From Glandiceps talaboti (taxonomy: Eukaryota; Hemichordata; Enteropneusta; Spengelidae), in NCBI RefSeq assembly GCF_964340395.1, contig NC_135562.1, forward strand, positions 9,615,134 through 9,679,133: a stretch of DNA of 64,000 nucleotides, read 5' to 3'. Made by a program: the position numbers and the translations under genes. Below the pieces are notes generated by a model. That model worked only from the letters and a program-made list of their open reading frames with translations. It was not told the DNA's origin and did no database searches. This document shows, one piece after another, positions 50,471-61,531 of this stretch; within the stretch, counting starts at the first letter, position 1; the number at the start of each line of letters is the position of its first letter.

Positions 50471-51669
50471 GTATACATGCATACATCATGGAAGTAGGGT
50501 TCTACTTCCATGCATGCATACATACATAGCCTTTATGACAGTACTATAGGAACGCCCAGCGCCATTTGACCTTGTCTATTGTCATGCTAATTACGCAATA
50601 CAACTGAACTAGGTAGGCCATAAGAATGGAAATGACGATTCATAGTGGCTTATGATATTCGGCGAAACAAAACGGCTTAGAGTCTAATTTTCTGTACTAT
50701 TATAAATGCCAATGAAATGCATCCTTCCTGGATTTAGCGAAAATGAGAAAAGGGAAAAAAAACAAATACCATGATCCGAGACAAGTCATATAGCTTGTAC
50801 CATTTGACAAAATATTAAGGGAATATAGCCTGTATGATTATGGCACAAGCGGGACTACTAGTGTATTCTGTTGAGGTATGAGAGATTGAACAGAATATAC
50901 CGCTACCGCCGGCGTAAACAGGCTAGTATAAAGGGAAACATTTCAAATGGAAAGCGTATGTTATGTCAATATAACGCATAAAGCATGACATCATGAAGAC
51001 ATATGTGCATGTATTGTTGATATTAATTTCTATTCTTAGACTATGTATAATAAGTTTGTTGGCCATGACATGGTGTTTAAAAGCTAGAGCACACTTGCAC
51101 ATGAATGGATGTTTGGGTGAGACATTTGTTCTCCTTGGAACCGGTCTAGAGATCACTTTGTTTATTCTGTAAGGTAACTAAATTGTTGAAGGAAATGCTT
51201 CCATAGTTCTATTCTGTTAGTGTACCTTTATATACTTACAGTTAGGCATATTGTGAGGTGCAGTCAACGAGTCAATTTTCTGAATTCTTTTGGAAAAGCG
51301 ACTCAAATGTTGATGAAACTATTTACATATAGAATATTACCATGATGAGAAATTTGCGTTATCCATTACGATAATTTTTATTCAATAGATAAACATGCAT
51401 TTGTACAATGAACATTGATAACAAAATAAAGTTTGATATATAATTATTTCACAAAGTTTTTTAATTTTAAGAGCATTTTGCTCCCAAAAATTAAAATTCA
51501 GGACCAAATTGATCTTTAAAAATCTTGCTCAAAGCGTTATAACTTCCTAGGCTGAGCTGGATCTATGACTATAAATGTTTCACTTGGGTGTACGAAAGCA
51601 GAGTCACAGATTCAACCAGTCACGGTTGTCAAGGTAACTATCGGTGTAAATGACGTCGTTCGTAAACAT

Positions 51670-51935
51670 AATTGGCCTTTCCAAAATTTGCCATGGCGGC
51701 GCTCTACTTCCTGTCTACGTCTGTGTGTATCTTGGGGTATACATGGTATAAGTTACTTGGTTACAGAGCACTGCTGCTTTCCTCGATATCTGAACAATAC
51801 GAAAAACATCCCTGGTTGACACTTCTACAGAATACCAAAGAAACAAACGGTACGATGAGGTGATGAGCGAGGGCGCTGTATTCTCAATTTCCTGTTTGCA
51901 GTCTGGAATGGCCTATTGGTGCTCCTGACATTCGT
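51670..51935. mobile_element. Family B repeat, second copy
   Basis: Same sequence as 14608-14865 (GGCCTTTCCAAAATTTGCCA ... GTCTGGAATGGCCTATTGG). It stands alone here, which supports the nested reading of the other copy. Confidence 0.7.
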
Positions 51936-52090
51936 CAAAGTAAGTTTAGCCTTTCTCTTACATTTTTTATATTAATACATTTATCAGGGTGGTTTTGTTT
52001 TAATTTTCTTCCAAAAGTATCCAAATTCTCCGGTTGGTATAATACATATTTTTCCTACGTACAGAAAATGAATATTTCTGAAATTGGTTA

Positions 52091-53615
52091 TCATCTTCCC
52101 ATTGCTTCATCATATGATGGGAGTCCAGAATTTCTGTCATCATTTTCAAACACAGGAGGAGCCGATGGCTGAGTATGATAGGATGATGGTAGATGGTGTT
52201 GGATGGCAGGAGTATTTGGATCAAAATATTGCATTTGTTGTCCGTTGTTTGATGGCTGGGCATGATATGGCGTTGTCGTGTAGCCAGTATGACTTGATGG
52301 TACGTGGCATGGCGTTGTCGTGTTGCCAGGCTGACTGGGCAGTTCGTGATGTGGTGTTGTCGTGTACATGTAGCCAGGCTGGCTTGATGGTACCCATTGG
52401 TTGTAATACTGTAGATTATTGGTAGGTGGTTGGGAGACAAAATTGTTCCTGAAAGAGTTAAGAAACATTGCCATATTTTGCATGTGTAATCACAGGGTGC
52501 TCAGGCTCAGTTATTTTTGTTTACAAATACAAGTAAACAAACAAACAAAACACAAACAAGTAAAAACAAACACACAAACAAATAAACAAGTAAACAAACA
52601 AATAAAAACCAAGTAAGTAAACAAACAAACAAACAAGTAAACAAACAAACAAACAAAATAATCCGACAAATGAGTAGATACATACATGAGTAAACGACAA
52701 CAAACCAACGAACCAACGAAATGGTCACATATGACCATGGGGGGGGGGGGGGGCAGTGTTTGTTTGTTCGTTGGTTTGTTGTCGTTTACTCATGTATGTA
52801 TCTACTCATTTGTCGGTTTATTTTGTTTGTTTGTTTACTTGTTTTGTTTATTTGTTTGTTTACTTGTTTATTTGTTTGTTTTTAATTGTTTGTGTTTTTT
52901 GTTTACTTGTTTGTTTGTATTTGTAAACAAAAATAACTGAGCCTGAGCACCCTGTGGTGTAATGAAGAATGGACATTTTACATTAATCTTAGAATATTAT
53001 GAACAATAACATAACAGTGGTCGTGGTTTGTAATAAATCGTTGGTCTTCAGACTAGCTATTTGAATTTCGATTCAAAATATGACCTTGCTAATTGCAATG
53101 TTTATTCGAGAAGCGTTTCTCTCAACTCGATATAGGAACACTAACTAGATAGACACTTACCAACCGTACCGTGGTGAGTCCGTTAAGTATGGTGACACGT
53201 GTGACTGTCGAGCTGTACCTGAATACGGTTGGGGCATAGGAGGATTCGGATTTTGGTAATTATTATAATTCTGTTGTTGAGCGTCGTACGATTGGTTACT
53301 AACGCCTTGTGGTCGTCTGATCATTTGCTGACTGGGACTGCTGGGTGAAACTACTGGCGTTACAACGGCAAGACTGGTTGGTCTCTGTCCACTTGTAGAC
53401 GTACATTTATGTCTGTTCATGTAACAGTAAGGGCAACAACAGATAAACCCTATGGTTGCCATGCCTCCACCAAGGGCAAGAAAACCAATACCCACACCGG
53501 CATTATTGTCTGATGCTGAATACACTACTACACCAGGTATCATGAAGAAAAAGCCAAAGAACACAAATATTATTGTGAAAACCATAAGACACTCTCCAGG
53601 TGAACTGCGAGCCAT
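52091..53615 (-). CDS. Two-pass membrane protein with proline/glutamine-rich tail and C-terminal LPSY motif; family not recognised
   Basis: Exon 1 is 53615-53161 and exon 2 is 52448-52091; the junction is in phase (TG|G, Trp) and the product is 270 residues. I do not recognise the family. Two hydrophobic segments lie at about residues 10-32 and 40-60, separated by a short polar loop. A cysteine cluster (CCCPYC, residues 59-64) sits at the membrane edge, a common place for palmitoylation. The rest is probably cytosolic: Ser/Pro/Gln-rich, with three imperfect copies of a PSxxxGxTTTPxH motif in exon 2, and it ends LPSYDEAMGR. An L/PPxY motif just before the C-terminus is typical of small adaptors that bind WW domains of NEDD4-type ubiquitin ligases, so a trafficking or ligase-adaptor role is possible. 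If the intron is retained, translation stops at once, because the donor GTAAGT supplies an in-frame TAA after Trp. ATG at 53615 follows a purine at -3. Confidence 0.7.
52491..52956. mobile_element. Foldback element, 466 bp, with mirrored (AAAC)/(GTTT) arms and 7-bp target duplication
   Basis: The first about 42 bases, beginning CACAGGGTGCTCAGG, are an exact inverted copy of the last about 42. GTGTAAT lies directly on both sides (52484-52490 and 52957-52963). Inside each arm is an AAAC-type tetranucleotide tract, then a unique inner stem with CAACAAACCAACGAACC-type sequence, around a poly-G loop. It lies in the intron of the two-pass membrane-protein gene, 42 bases from the acceptor of exon 2. 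No transposase is encoded. Confidence 0.85.
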
Positions 53616-54575
53616 CGTCTTTGGATGAATCCAAATTAACGTTAACACAAACGTCGACAAACAGATACCGAGGAAATTTCAAAGAATGGTGGTCTTCTTT
53701 TCTCCAAGTGCGTCCGTGGCTGCCTTTTATTTAGAAGTAAAGGAGCGACGTATACAAAGAAAACAGTATAAGACTCTGTACTGACTGGTTGGTTGTCAGC
53801 GTAAACTTCAGGAGTTTCTGTAGAATGTAGTGAAAGACTGATATTGTAATACGCATGCACCGAAACGATACCACGTCAAATTGACATTAAACGTAGTAAC
53901 ACAATCGTCACACAATAATAGCAATGACAATACTTGACGTCACAAAAAGTCTTCATATACGAACGTAGCAGTTAAATTAGCCTCACAATAGGTACTTATA
54001 TGTAGAATGGTGAATTGCTATTGTTTAGCACGTACGTACGTCCATGGCGATTGTATGGCTATGAATGCAGACCTGGACTTATTGTACCGCTTAGTATTAC
54101 AAAATAACCCTGAATATGGAGGTGAATGTTATTATGGGTTCAGTGTCTCATCAGAGAGCTTGCCCATACTAATACTGGTGTAGACGCACGAGTGGTGCCC
54201 CTATGTACAAGATTTCCAAAGTTATTGAACAAAGTTACCCAGTAGTACCTATTACTGAGGGGCGAACAGACAGTTCACAAACGTACCTTTGACCCTGCCC
54301 ATAGATCTTTTGGGTTTACTGTAAGTTTTGAAATAAATTAAAATTGTTTTCTCATCGTCGAGATTCCATTCCAGTGTCTACATGCCTACAATCAGAGAAA
54401 AACTATGTATCCACACCATATTGATTTGTCAATGCATTGCACTTGGCATAGTTAGAATGTCCATGTTCTGCTCTAATGGGCGGCATGCCGGCAATCCTAT
54501 CATTATATATATTTTTAAATTTTTATATTTAGACATTGCTATGTTCATAGATTACCAGCTCATTGTACACACCAT

Positions 54576-54826
54576 AATAGGGAACTTGCAATCCAGACTG
54601 AGCATGCTCAGAAGCAAAGGACTATGGAATTATCTGTGGTTATCGTAATACCTAATCTGGAGCTACCGATAAAATAAACCCCCATAATGGTCAGGGTGAC
54701 TATGAATTGATTATTTGTGGTTACAAACAATGTAACATTATTGATTACAATACCAATTGATTGGAATTTATCATCACATTTCCCATGATGCAACATTCAA
54801 CATGGCGGGTTTGCAAGTTCCCTATT
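54576..54826. mobile_element. Inverted-repeat element of about 250 bp
   Basis: AATAGGGAACTTGCAA at the left is matched exactly in reverse complement at 54811-54826. Confidence 0.55.
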
Positions 54827-55175
54827 GCGTACATCAATTAACAGCACATTAATATTAGGAACTCTCTCCGAACCTACAGGACTAAAATTCGGTTACACAA
54901 TTTCATGGAAGTAAGAGTCATGTTTACGCAAAAATGATATTGATATTAGTTGTTATTATATATAAAGTAAATATGAGTCCTTCCCTGTGATATTTTATGC
55001 CTGGCGCTAAGAAAGTGCCACACCTAGACCACAGGGACCCGGAAGATGTATATGAATTTCTTTGTTTTTGCTATTGTTAAATATATGCACTTGAAAAGTG
55101 GGGTTTGTGTGCGTATTTTTGTTATCAACATGTAAGGCTTAAACAAAAAGAATTTTTTCTGGTCAGGACAGTCTA

Positions 55176-55666
55176 ATGGCAAGCCGAGTAGGCCAACAAG
55201 AATATTTTGAATTGGAATTTTATTTTCCAAATTGTTTATGTTGCTTATACGATTTTTTTTTATAGTTCTGCCACTTTTATCACATTTTAAATATATTTTT
55301 GTCTTATCTTATTTATATTTCAAATCTTGCTCTATTTCATTTTTTTTTTCATTTCTCTCGATATTTTTTTTTAAATTCTTGTGGTGATTTTTTTTTCAAG
55401 TCTAAGTCCACACAGTGGTCCTAGGAAAAATCGCCACAAGAATAAAAAACCAAGAGAAATTTAAAAAAATGAAATAAAAAACCCTTGAAATATAAATAAG
55501 ATAAGACAAGTATATTTAAAAAGAAACAAAAAATATATAATTGGCAGAAATATTTTTTTTTAAATCGGAGAGAATTAATATAAAAAAATGGACATAATAA
55601 ACAGTAAAAAATATGAAAAAAAAGCCATTTCAAAATATGTTCTTTTTGGCCTACTCGGCTTGCCAT
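55176..55666. mobile_element. Large imperfect foldback, 491 bp, AT-rich
   Basis: ATGGCAAGCCGAGTAGGCCA is repeated in exact reverse complement at the other end, and pairing persists weakly inwards to TTCTTGTGG / CCACAAGAA around the centre. The arms have diverged much more than in the other foldbacks here. Confidence 0.7.
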
Positions 55667-55957
55667 ACCAAATTACGACTTACCTGCCAAAAAGTCGGAC
55701 ATTTCCCAACTCCAGAGCCTTCAGGGCCCAAGAAATGTTCAGAGGTATCCCGTCAAAATCGGTAAAGTACCAACGCATTTTGAAACAAGTAGTACTGACA
55801 TCTCGTTCACGTTTTCAGCTTGATCTCGTCTATTTGAGTTTGTGCCCTGCAGGAATGGTAGCGTTTGCTTCCAGTAAAATATTGGAACGAAAAAAAGCAC
55901 AAAAACAGAAGAAAAACCCCTCAAAATCACAACAAACGCTACAATTATTGAAGCTAT

Positions 55958-56089
55958 CTACCAAGCAACTTGAAACAATCGCTTTCTACTCTTGTCGTAT
56001 TCTTTCTGCTGTTGGCGTCTTTCTTGCTCTGTCTGTTTCGCCTTCTTCGGAGGCTCATGACCGCCTTCTAAATATCGCCACATACTTAC
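55958..56089 (-). pseudogene. Possible relic of a TTF-type zinc-finger/hAT-derived gene
   Basis: Read on the minus strand, the frame gives ...PPKKAKQTEQERR... and KEYDKSRKRLFQVAW followed by a stop. A Lys-rich run leading to the pattern K-x-Y-[DE]-K-x-R-x-R-x-F-Q-x-x-W is common at the start of the TTF-type zinc finger in ZNF862/hAT-transposase-related proteins. The expected FPWL continuation and the zinc ligands are missing, so this is at best a short fragment. It lies between two inverted-repeat elements (55176-55666 and 56294-56508). Chance similarity is a real alternative. Confidence 0.25.
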
Positions 56090-56293
56090 AAATACAACGT
56101 GGAACTGTTTCAAACACTTTAAAAGTTTTGTATACTTCGAACAGTACATTTTACAGTGATTATGGCGAAGAGACATATGTGCTGCGTAAAATGAGTCTGA
56201 ATGTCTAAGACGTTCTGATAATAGTCAAGACAAAAAGAACTAGAGAAATTCAACCAAACATGTGATTTCTAACGTAAAGTATATGCTGTATGT

Positions 56294-56508
56294 AGACTCT
56301 CTCATAGCTCACAGCACTCGGAGCTTCGCTTTACTAAAATTAAAGCTAAACGAATTATTTTGTATGTATCGATGCACAGGGCGCACAGTACAAGGTTATT
56401 CGAGTACGATCATGGAGTACGTTATGTAGATGGTATCGGTACATACAAAATAATTCATTTATCGTCAATTTTAGTAAAGCGAAGCTCCAAGGACTGTGAT
56501 AGAGTCTA
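56294..56508. mobile_element. Inverted-repeat element of about 215 bp
   Basis: GGAGCTTCGCTTTACTAAAA and GAATTATTTTGTATGTA occur in both arms in opposite direction; the outer ends are AGACTCT / AGAGTCT. Confidence 0.7.
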
Positions 56509-56657
56509 ATGTTGTATGCTACACCATAGGTAGATTTGACATAAACATTGACTAGCGGGCTAGTTCTGACGTTTGACAGGTTAATTTCATGTAAGTAAAA
56601 TTAGATATATCTTATTGTTCCAAATTCCAATTGGTTATAAGGACTGACAGGTTGTTG

Positions 56658-57368
56658 CACAGGGTGCTCAGGCTCAGTTAGTTTTGTTTACAAATACATA
56701 CATACATACATACATACATACATACATACATACATACATACATACATACATACATACATACATGCATACATACATACATACATACATACATACATACATA
56801 CATGCATACATACATACATACATACATACATACATACATACATGCATGCATGCATGCATGCATACATACATACATGCATGCATGCATACATACATACATA
56901 CATACATACATACATACATACATACATACATACATACATGCATACATACATACATACATACATACATACAAACAAACAAGTAAACAAAAAAATAAAAAGT
57001 AAACAAACAAACACAAACAAACAAACAAACAAACAAACAAACAAACTACCCGTCACATGAGTAGATACATACATGAATAAACGACAACAAACCAACGAAC
57101 AAACACTGCCCCCCCCCCCCTTCCGAAATGGTCACAAATGCAAATAACGTTATTGTGTTTGTTTGTTTGTTTGTTTGTTTATTTATTTATTTGTTTGTTT
57201 ACTTGTTTATTTTATATTTTTTTGTTTACTTGTTTGTTTGTATGTATGTATGTATGTATGTATGTATGTATGTATGTATGTATGTATGTATGTATGTTTG
57301 TATGTATGTATGTATGTATGTATGTATGTATGTATGTATGTATGTATGTATGTATGTATGTATGTATG

Positions 57369-57399
<31 letters not shown>

Positions 57400-57511
57400 G
57401 TATGTATGTATGTATGTATGTGTGTGTGTATGTATGTATGTATGTATGTATGTATGTATGTATGTATGTATGTATTTGTAAACAAAACTAACTGAGCCTG
57501 AGCACCCTGTG
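56658..57511. mobile_element. Second copy of the same foldback family, 854 bp, with mirrored (ATAC)/(GTAT) arms and 7-bp target duplication
   Basis: It has the same termini (CACAGGGTGCTCAGG...) as 52491-52956, in perfect inverted repeat for more than 40 bases, with GTTGTTG on both sides (56651-56657 and 57512-57518). Here the arms are filled with long ATAC tracts. The central part corresponds to the other copy in reverse orientation, and one inner stem half is missing. Confidence 0.85.
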
Positions 57512-57607
57512 GTTGTTGTAGTTCTGAGAAACTCTCGTTCAGAAATCTGTCGGTGTCTGACCAACGGACCGGTGTTGCTGGGCACACCTCAAACATCTCA
57601 ATAAAAT

Positions 57608-57889
57608 CTATGTATTGAACGAAGTGTTTGTTTTACATCTGGATTTATGTGAATGTTGACAGTACGATAATAGCATGTAAATCAGGTCAAGGAGAGTACT
57701 GGATCCGGGTGTGCACTTGTAGTATTTCCCGAATTCCCTTGTGTGCGGCCTCTTTTCTTTTGTTACATTCATGCATATAGAAGGGTACTGGTCACGCCAT
57801 TGTACATGTACTTCTCCGTTAGTAACAGCCGGTGGATACTCGGTGTTTACAGTACACAAACAAGGCAGGCCTTGGTATTCATTTCTCAT
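57608..57889 (-). other. Unassigned open frame, cysteine-containing, possibly coding
   Basis: A 93-codon frame with ATG at 57889 has mixed composition rather than repeat-derived sequence and several Cys (PCLC, SICMN, YYKC). I do not recognise it and found no convincing splice partners, signal peptide or homologous motif. It lies between the 56658-57511 and 58053-58278 foldback elements. It could be an orphan exon, a decayed gene fragment or chance. Confidence 0.15.
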
Positions 57890-58052
57890 CAGCGAGCCAA
57901 AGTTGTTGGTTTTTTTTGACGAAAAACAAACAGGTTTCTCGAAAGTAAAATACGAGAGTATATTTTAGGCCTAATAATACCTTCATGTTCTTAGTCAATT
58001 TTCACTTTCGATTATAATATTGTAATTCAAAATACATGTGTATGTTAGCTAG

Positions 58053-58278
58053 CAATCTGATTAAAATCCGATGTAGATGTCGGCTAATCGTGCATTGCTA
58101 TCTTACCATCGTTATTTAGCTTGAATTGACCTTCGTAGTACATGTTTACGTTTTTAGCCTGATCGCCTCCTCAGGCTAAAAAATGTAAACATGTACCAAG
58201 GTCAATTCAGGCAAAATAACGATGGTAAGATAGCAATGCACGATTAGCCGACATCTACATCGGATTTTAATCAGATTG
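58053..58278. mobile_element. Second Mutator-like foldback copy, 226 bp, with 9-bp target duplication
   Basis: Same family as 23056-23250, with the arms paired over nearly the whole length and GTTAGCTAG on both sides (58044-58052, 58279-58287). It lies about 0.5 kb upstream of the sialyltransferase start codon. Confidence 0.85.
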
Positions 58279-58792
58279 GTTAGCTAGCTGACACCTGCTG
58301 TAGAAGAGAAGAAAAATTCGTTAGAGGGGGAAAATAATTGCAATTTCTTAAATAAAACAAATAGATAATAAAAATAGTATTTCTACAGATAATTAATAAA
58401 TGATACAACATTATTTCCGCTATAACTGATATTTTAATTTTGTGAGTTTTCACTCGCATTGCAAAAAAAAATCAAAAGTCAGTTAGGATAGCGGGAATAT
58501 GAAATATTACTCGCCCCTAGACAAAAAGTGCGCGCGATTGTCAGTAGAAATGGTATACCAATGTTAAACTGCAGCCAGTACTTCCTCCTTATTCAGGTTT
58601 TAATCAAACTTATCATTCACTGGACAACCCCTAAATCCAAATGGTTTAGTCCAAATAAGAGCGCACTGCCATATGAAACCGAGGACACCCTAAATGGTTT
58701 AGTCCAATCATGCGGGCTTAGAATAATCTATACATCCCGTATATACAGAGCTAGAGATGTGCAGAAGTTGTGTGTATACGTGTTAAGTAATC

Positions 58793-61386
58793 ATGGCATG
58801 TAGTCGTCGTTCAGTTCTAGTCGCTATATTCGCTTGCAGCGCCGGACACATTACAATTGCATTGTTTATGATCTATGCAAGAAATCAAACAGGAACTCCG
58901 ACGATAGAAACAGGCAAAGAGCAGGCGTCGTGCAGGCTCCCTGATGGAACGGAGAAATGTCCCAGTGCGCAAGACGTGGCCTCTCATGTCAACGATGAAG
59001 TCTCGAACAAAAGTGTTGTCCCGGTCAACGCTCAGGATATTATCGGGAAGCCCTTGGTTGATTTTATCCGTGGAATGGCATCAGAGAACAACCAATCACA
59101 CCTGACGGATACGTTAAAAGACGACCCTTGGGGTTATGTGAAATTTGGAACATCACAGGTAAATATTGAAATTCGGGCAGAGATAGACATGAGAGGCACC
59201 ATTCTACTCGCAGACGTGATTACATGTATCATGTATCCAACATTACGTGTAATTTCTTGTAATATTCCACATGTCATAATATCTGACTGACCTTGTTATC
59301 AGTTACAGACTGTGTCAAATGAAGGATTCTGATTATCAAGTACATGTATTTTGATCCCTTAATAATATTTTAAAAACCCAAACAGCTAGCTCAAGCCAAA
59401 CTCGTGTATTTGTAACTTGAAAGGGATATGTGGCTAGGCACATTTAATAGAAGGGCAGGTTGTTGTGAGGCAGAGTGTGGGGGAACGGTGGATAGAGAGA
59501 CAGGGGAGTCACTCCAGTTGTGGCTAAAATCAGAATACTTTATTTCACAGGATAAGTAATGTTAAAAGCTCAGAGTATAGGAAATGGGTTGTATCTAATA
59601 TTGGTATAGGGTATATATGATCGTGTTGATAGATATATACAACATCTATTTATGTAAGCGATTATATTACTGACATCATGAGATGTGCGAGAATATTCTT
59701 GAAGTTGAAATGACCTCTGATGTCTCCGACAGGATATCAGATATGGTTACAAACTGTCCACTGGCTCTGTTGGATACAACCACGCAGAAACCAATTAGAA
59801 TTTGCAAATTAAAGGATTGTAAAATCGTAATTTCTTGCTAATATAACGCAATGTAAAACTTGTAAATCGTATGCAAAAAATGTATTACACATTCCGGGGC
59901 AACCGTGTATGTAAGACAGTCAGGAAATTGTGTCGTGTGATTTACAGGGGGTGTATTAAAATGGCGTTTCTAGTGAACTTTGAGACTAAATGTTTCAAAG
60001 TGTTGTTTACATTAGTCTGGATGCCAAAATGGTCTCTGACTAGTAAACTAACTCTGAGCACATTAGATGTAAGTCGTAGGAACTAGTCTATCTGGATGCC
60101 AACCACGAGTGAGTGGAAGTGTAAATCGTAACTATACAGTGTAGGGACAAGACTGTGTTTACATGTGTCAGATGTGACCTTAATGCCGATTGTGTACAAC
60201 CTGAATTTTATGGTGTTTCGCAGTAGAATTTCACTAAGTCAACTTGACTCATGGAGACTTCAGTAAAACTGTTTTGAAAGTGAAAGTGTCTTGTAAACTA
60301 AAAACTGAATTCTCTGTATCCAAAGCTATATATCTAGATGATAACTGAGCATCAGGGTTTCTAATGTCATCACTATATGAAAAAATCCCTCTATGGTATA
60401 AATGCGGAGGAGGGGAAATATCGTGATTTTTTTCTTCCCAAAACCAAATGAAATGTCGGTCTGAATAACCCTTTTGTGATAGTTTTGATAAAATATGTAC
60501 AGACATCTCAAGGGAACGAAAATAGACGTGCGTGAAGGTCAAGTTTTAAAAATGTTTAGGGTCGGTGGTTTAAAGTAGGGTCAGGTCAGGTCATCGTTAA
60601 CACCCAATTCTTTTCTAGTTTGCCTGAATAACATTCTCACGCACAAGCAAAGCCAAGGCATATGTAATAAAAGGATGTCCTTGAAATTTATTTTGAAAGC
60701 ATCAATGTTACTGATCATCACTAGATACTATGCTACTCTCGTTCGCTTTCAACGTGTCGCAGCTACAGATCCAAATTAATGCCACTCTTGCTTAAGGCGC
60801 TCGAAATACTTACATTTGCCTTCTGGCTGTCACACGACGAGCTCATACTAATTACGGATCATGTTATAAATGAAAAACTATTGTTATTTTGAAAGCCTCC
60901 ACGTCGCTGATCGTCGCTAAATACTATTCTACTGTCGTTCACTATTCATAGGATTAAGGGTATGTGAGCATGGTGAGCATGTGTCGCAGCCACAGATGCA
61001 ACGAATATACATGTACATATGCTTACAATCGATAATGTTTACTTAAATTAAACTAAATTGATTTACTGATTTATTGAGAATATGTGTCACGACCACAAAT
61101 ACAACTAATATACAGACTGATGCCACCTTTTCGGAGCTCGAAATGCGAATATTGTTTACTTAAATTAAGCTTTCATATTTATTTATTTATTTATTTATTT
61201 ATTGAGAACGTGTCATAGCCACAGATACAACGAATATAGAGTAATGCCACCCTTGCAGAGCTCGAAATGCCGATATTGTTTACTTAAATTAAGCTTTCGT
61301 GTGCGTGTGTTTGTTGATTGATTGATTGATTGATTGGTTTGTTGTTTTGTTTGTTTGTTTGTTTGTTTGTTTGTTTGTTTGTGTGT

Positions 61387-61417
<31 letters not shown>

Positions 61418-61499
61418 TTGAGAACGTGTATCGCAGCCACAGATCCAACACCAGAATATACAGACTGATGCCACCCTTGCGGAGCTCATATATATATAT

Positions 61500-61531
<32 letters not shown>

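Larger units (their letters stand above)
50171..52090. other. Intergenic region upstream of the STAND gene
   Basis: No coding frame is supported. It contains repeat copies at 50360-50470 and 51670-51935. The STAND-gene promoter should lie in the part nearest 50171. Confidence 0.5.
53616..58792. other. Intergenic, dominated by inverted-repeat elements
   Basis: Five foldback or terminal-inverted-repeat elements occur here (54576, 55176, 56294, 56658, 58053), plus the weak coding traces at 55958 and 57608. The sialyltransferase promoter presumably lies just before 58793. Nothing else is supported. Confidence 0.5.

Noticed and set aside
53642-53660. Upstream extension of the two-pass membrane protein start
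   Set aside because: It would begin at TTG; the first ATG in frame is 53615 and lies directly before the first hydrophobic segment.
55588-56208. 206-codon plus-strand frame
   Set aside because: It starts inside an inverted-repeat arm, has low-complexity Lys/Gln stretches and no recognisable domain; the minus strand gives the better, though weak, similarity.
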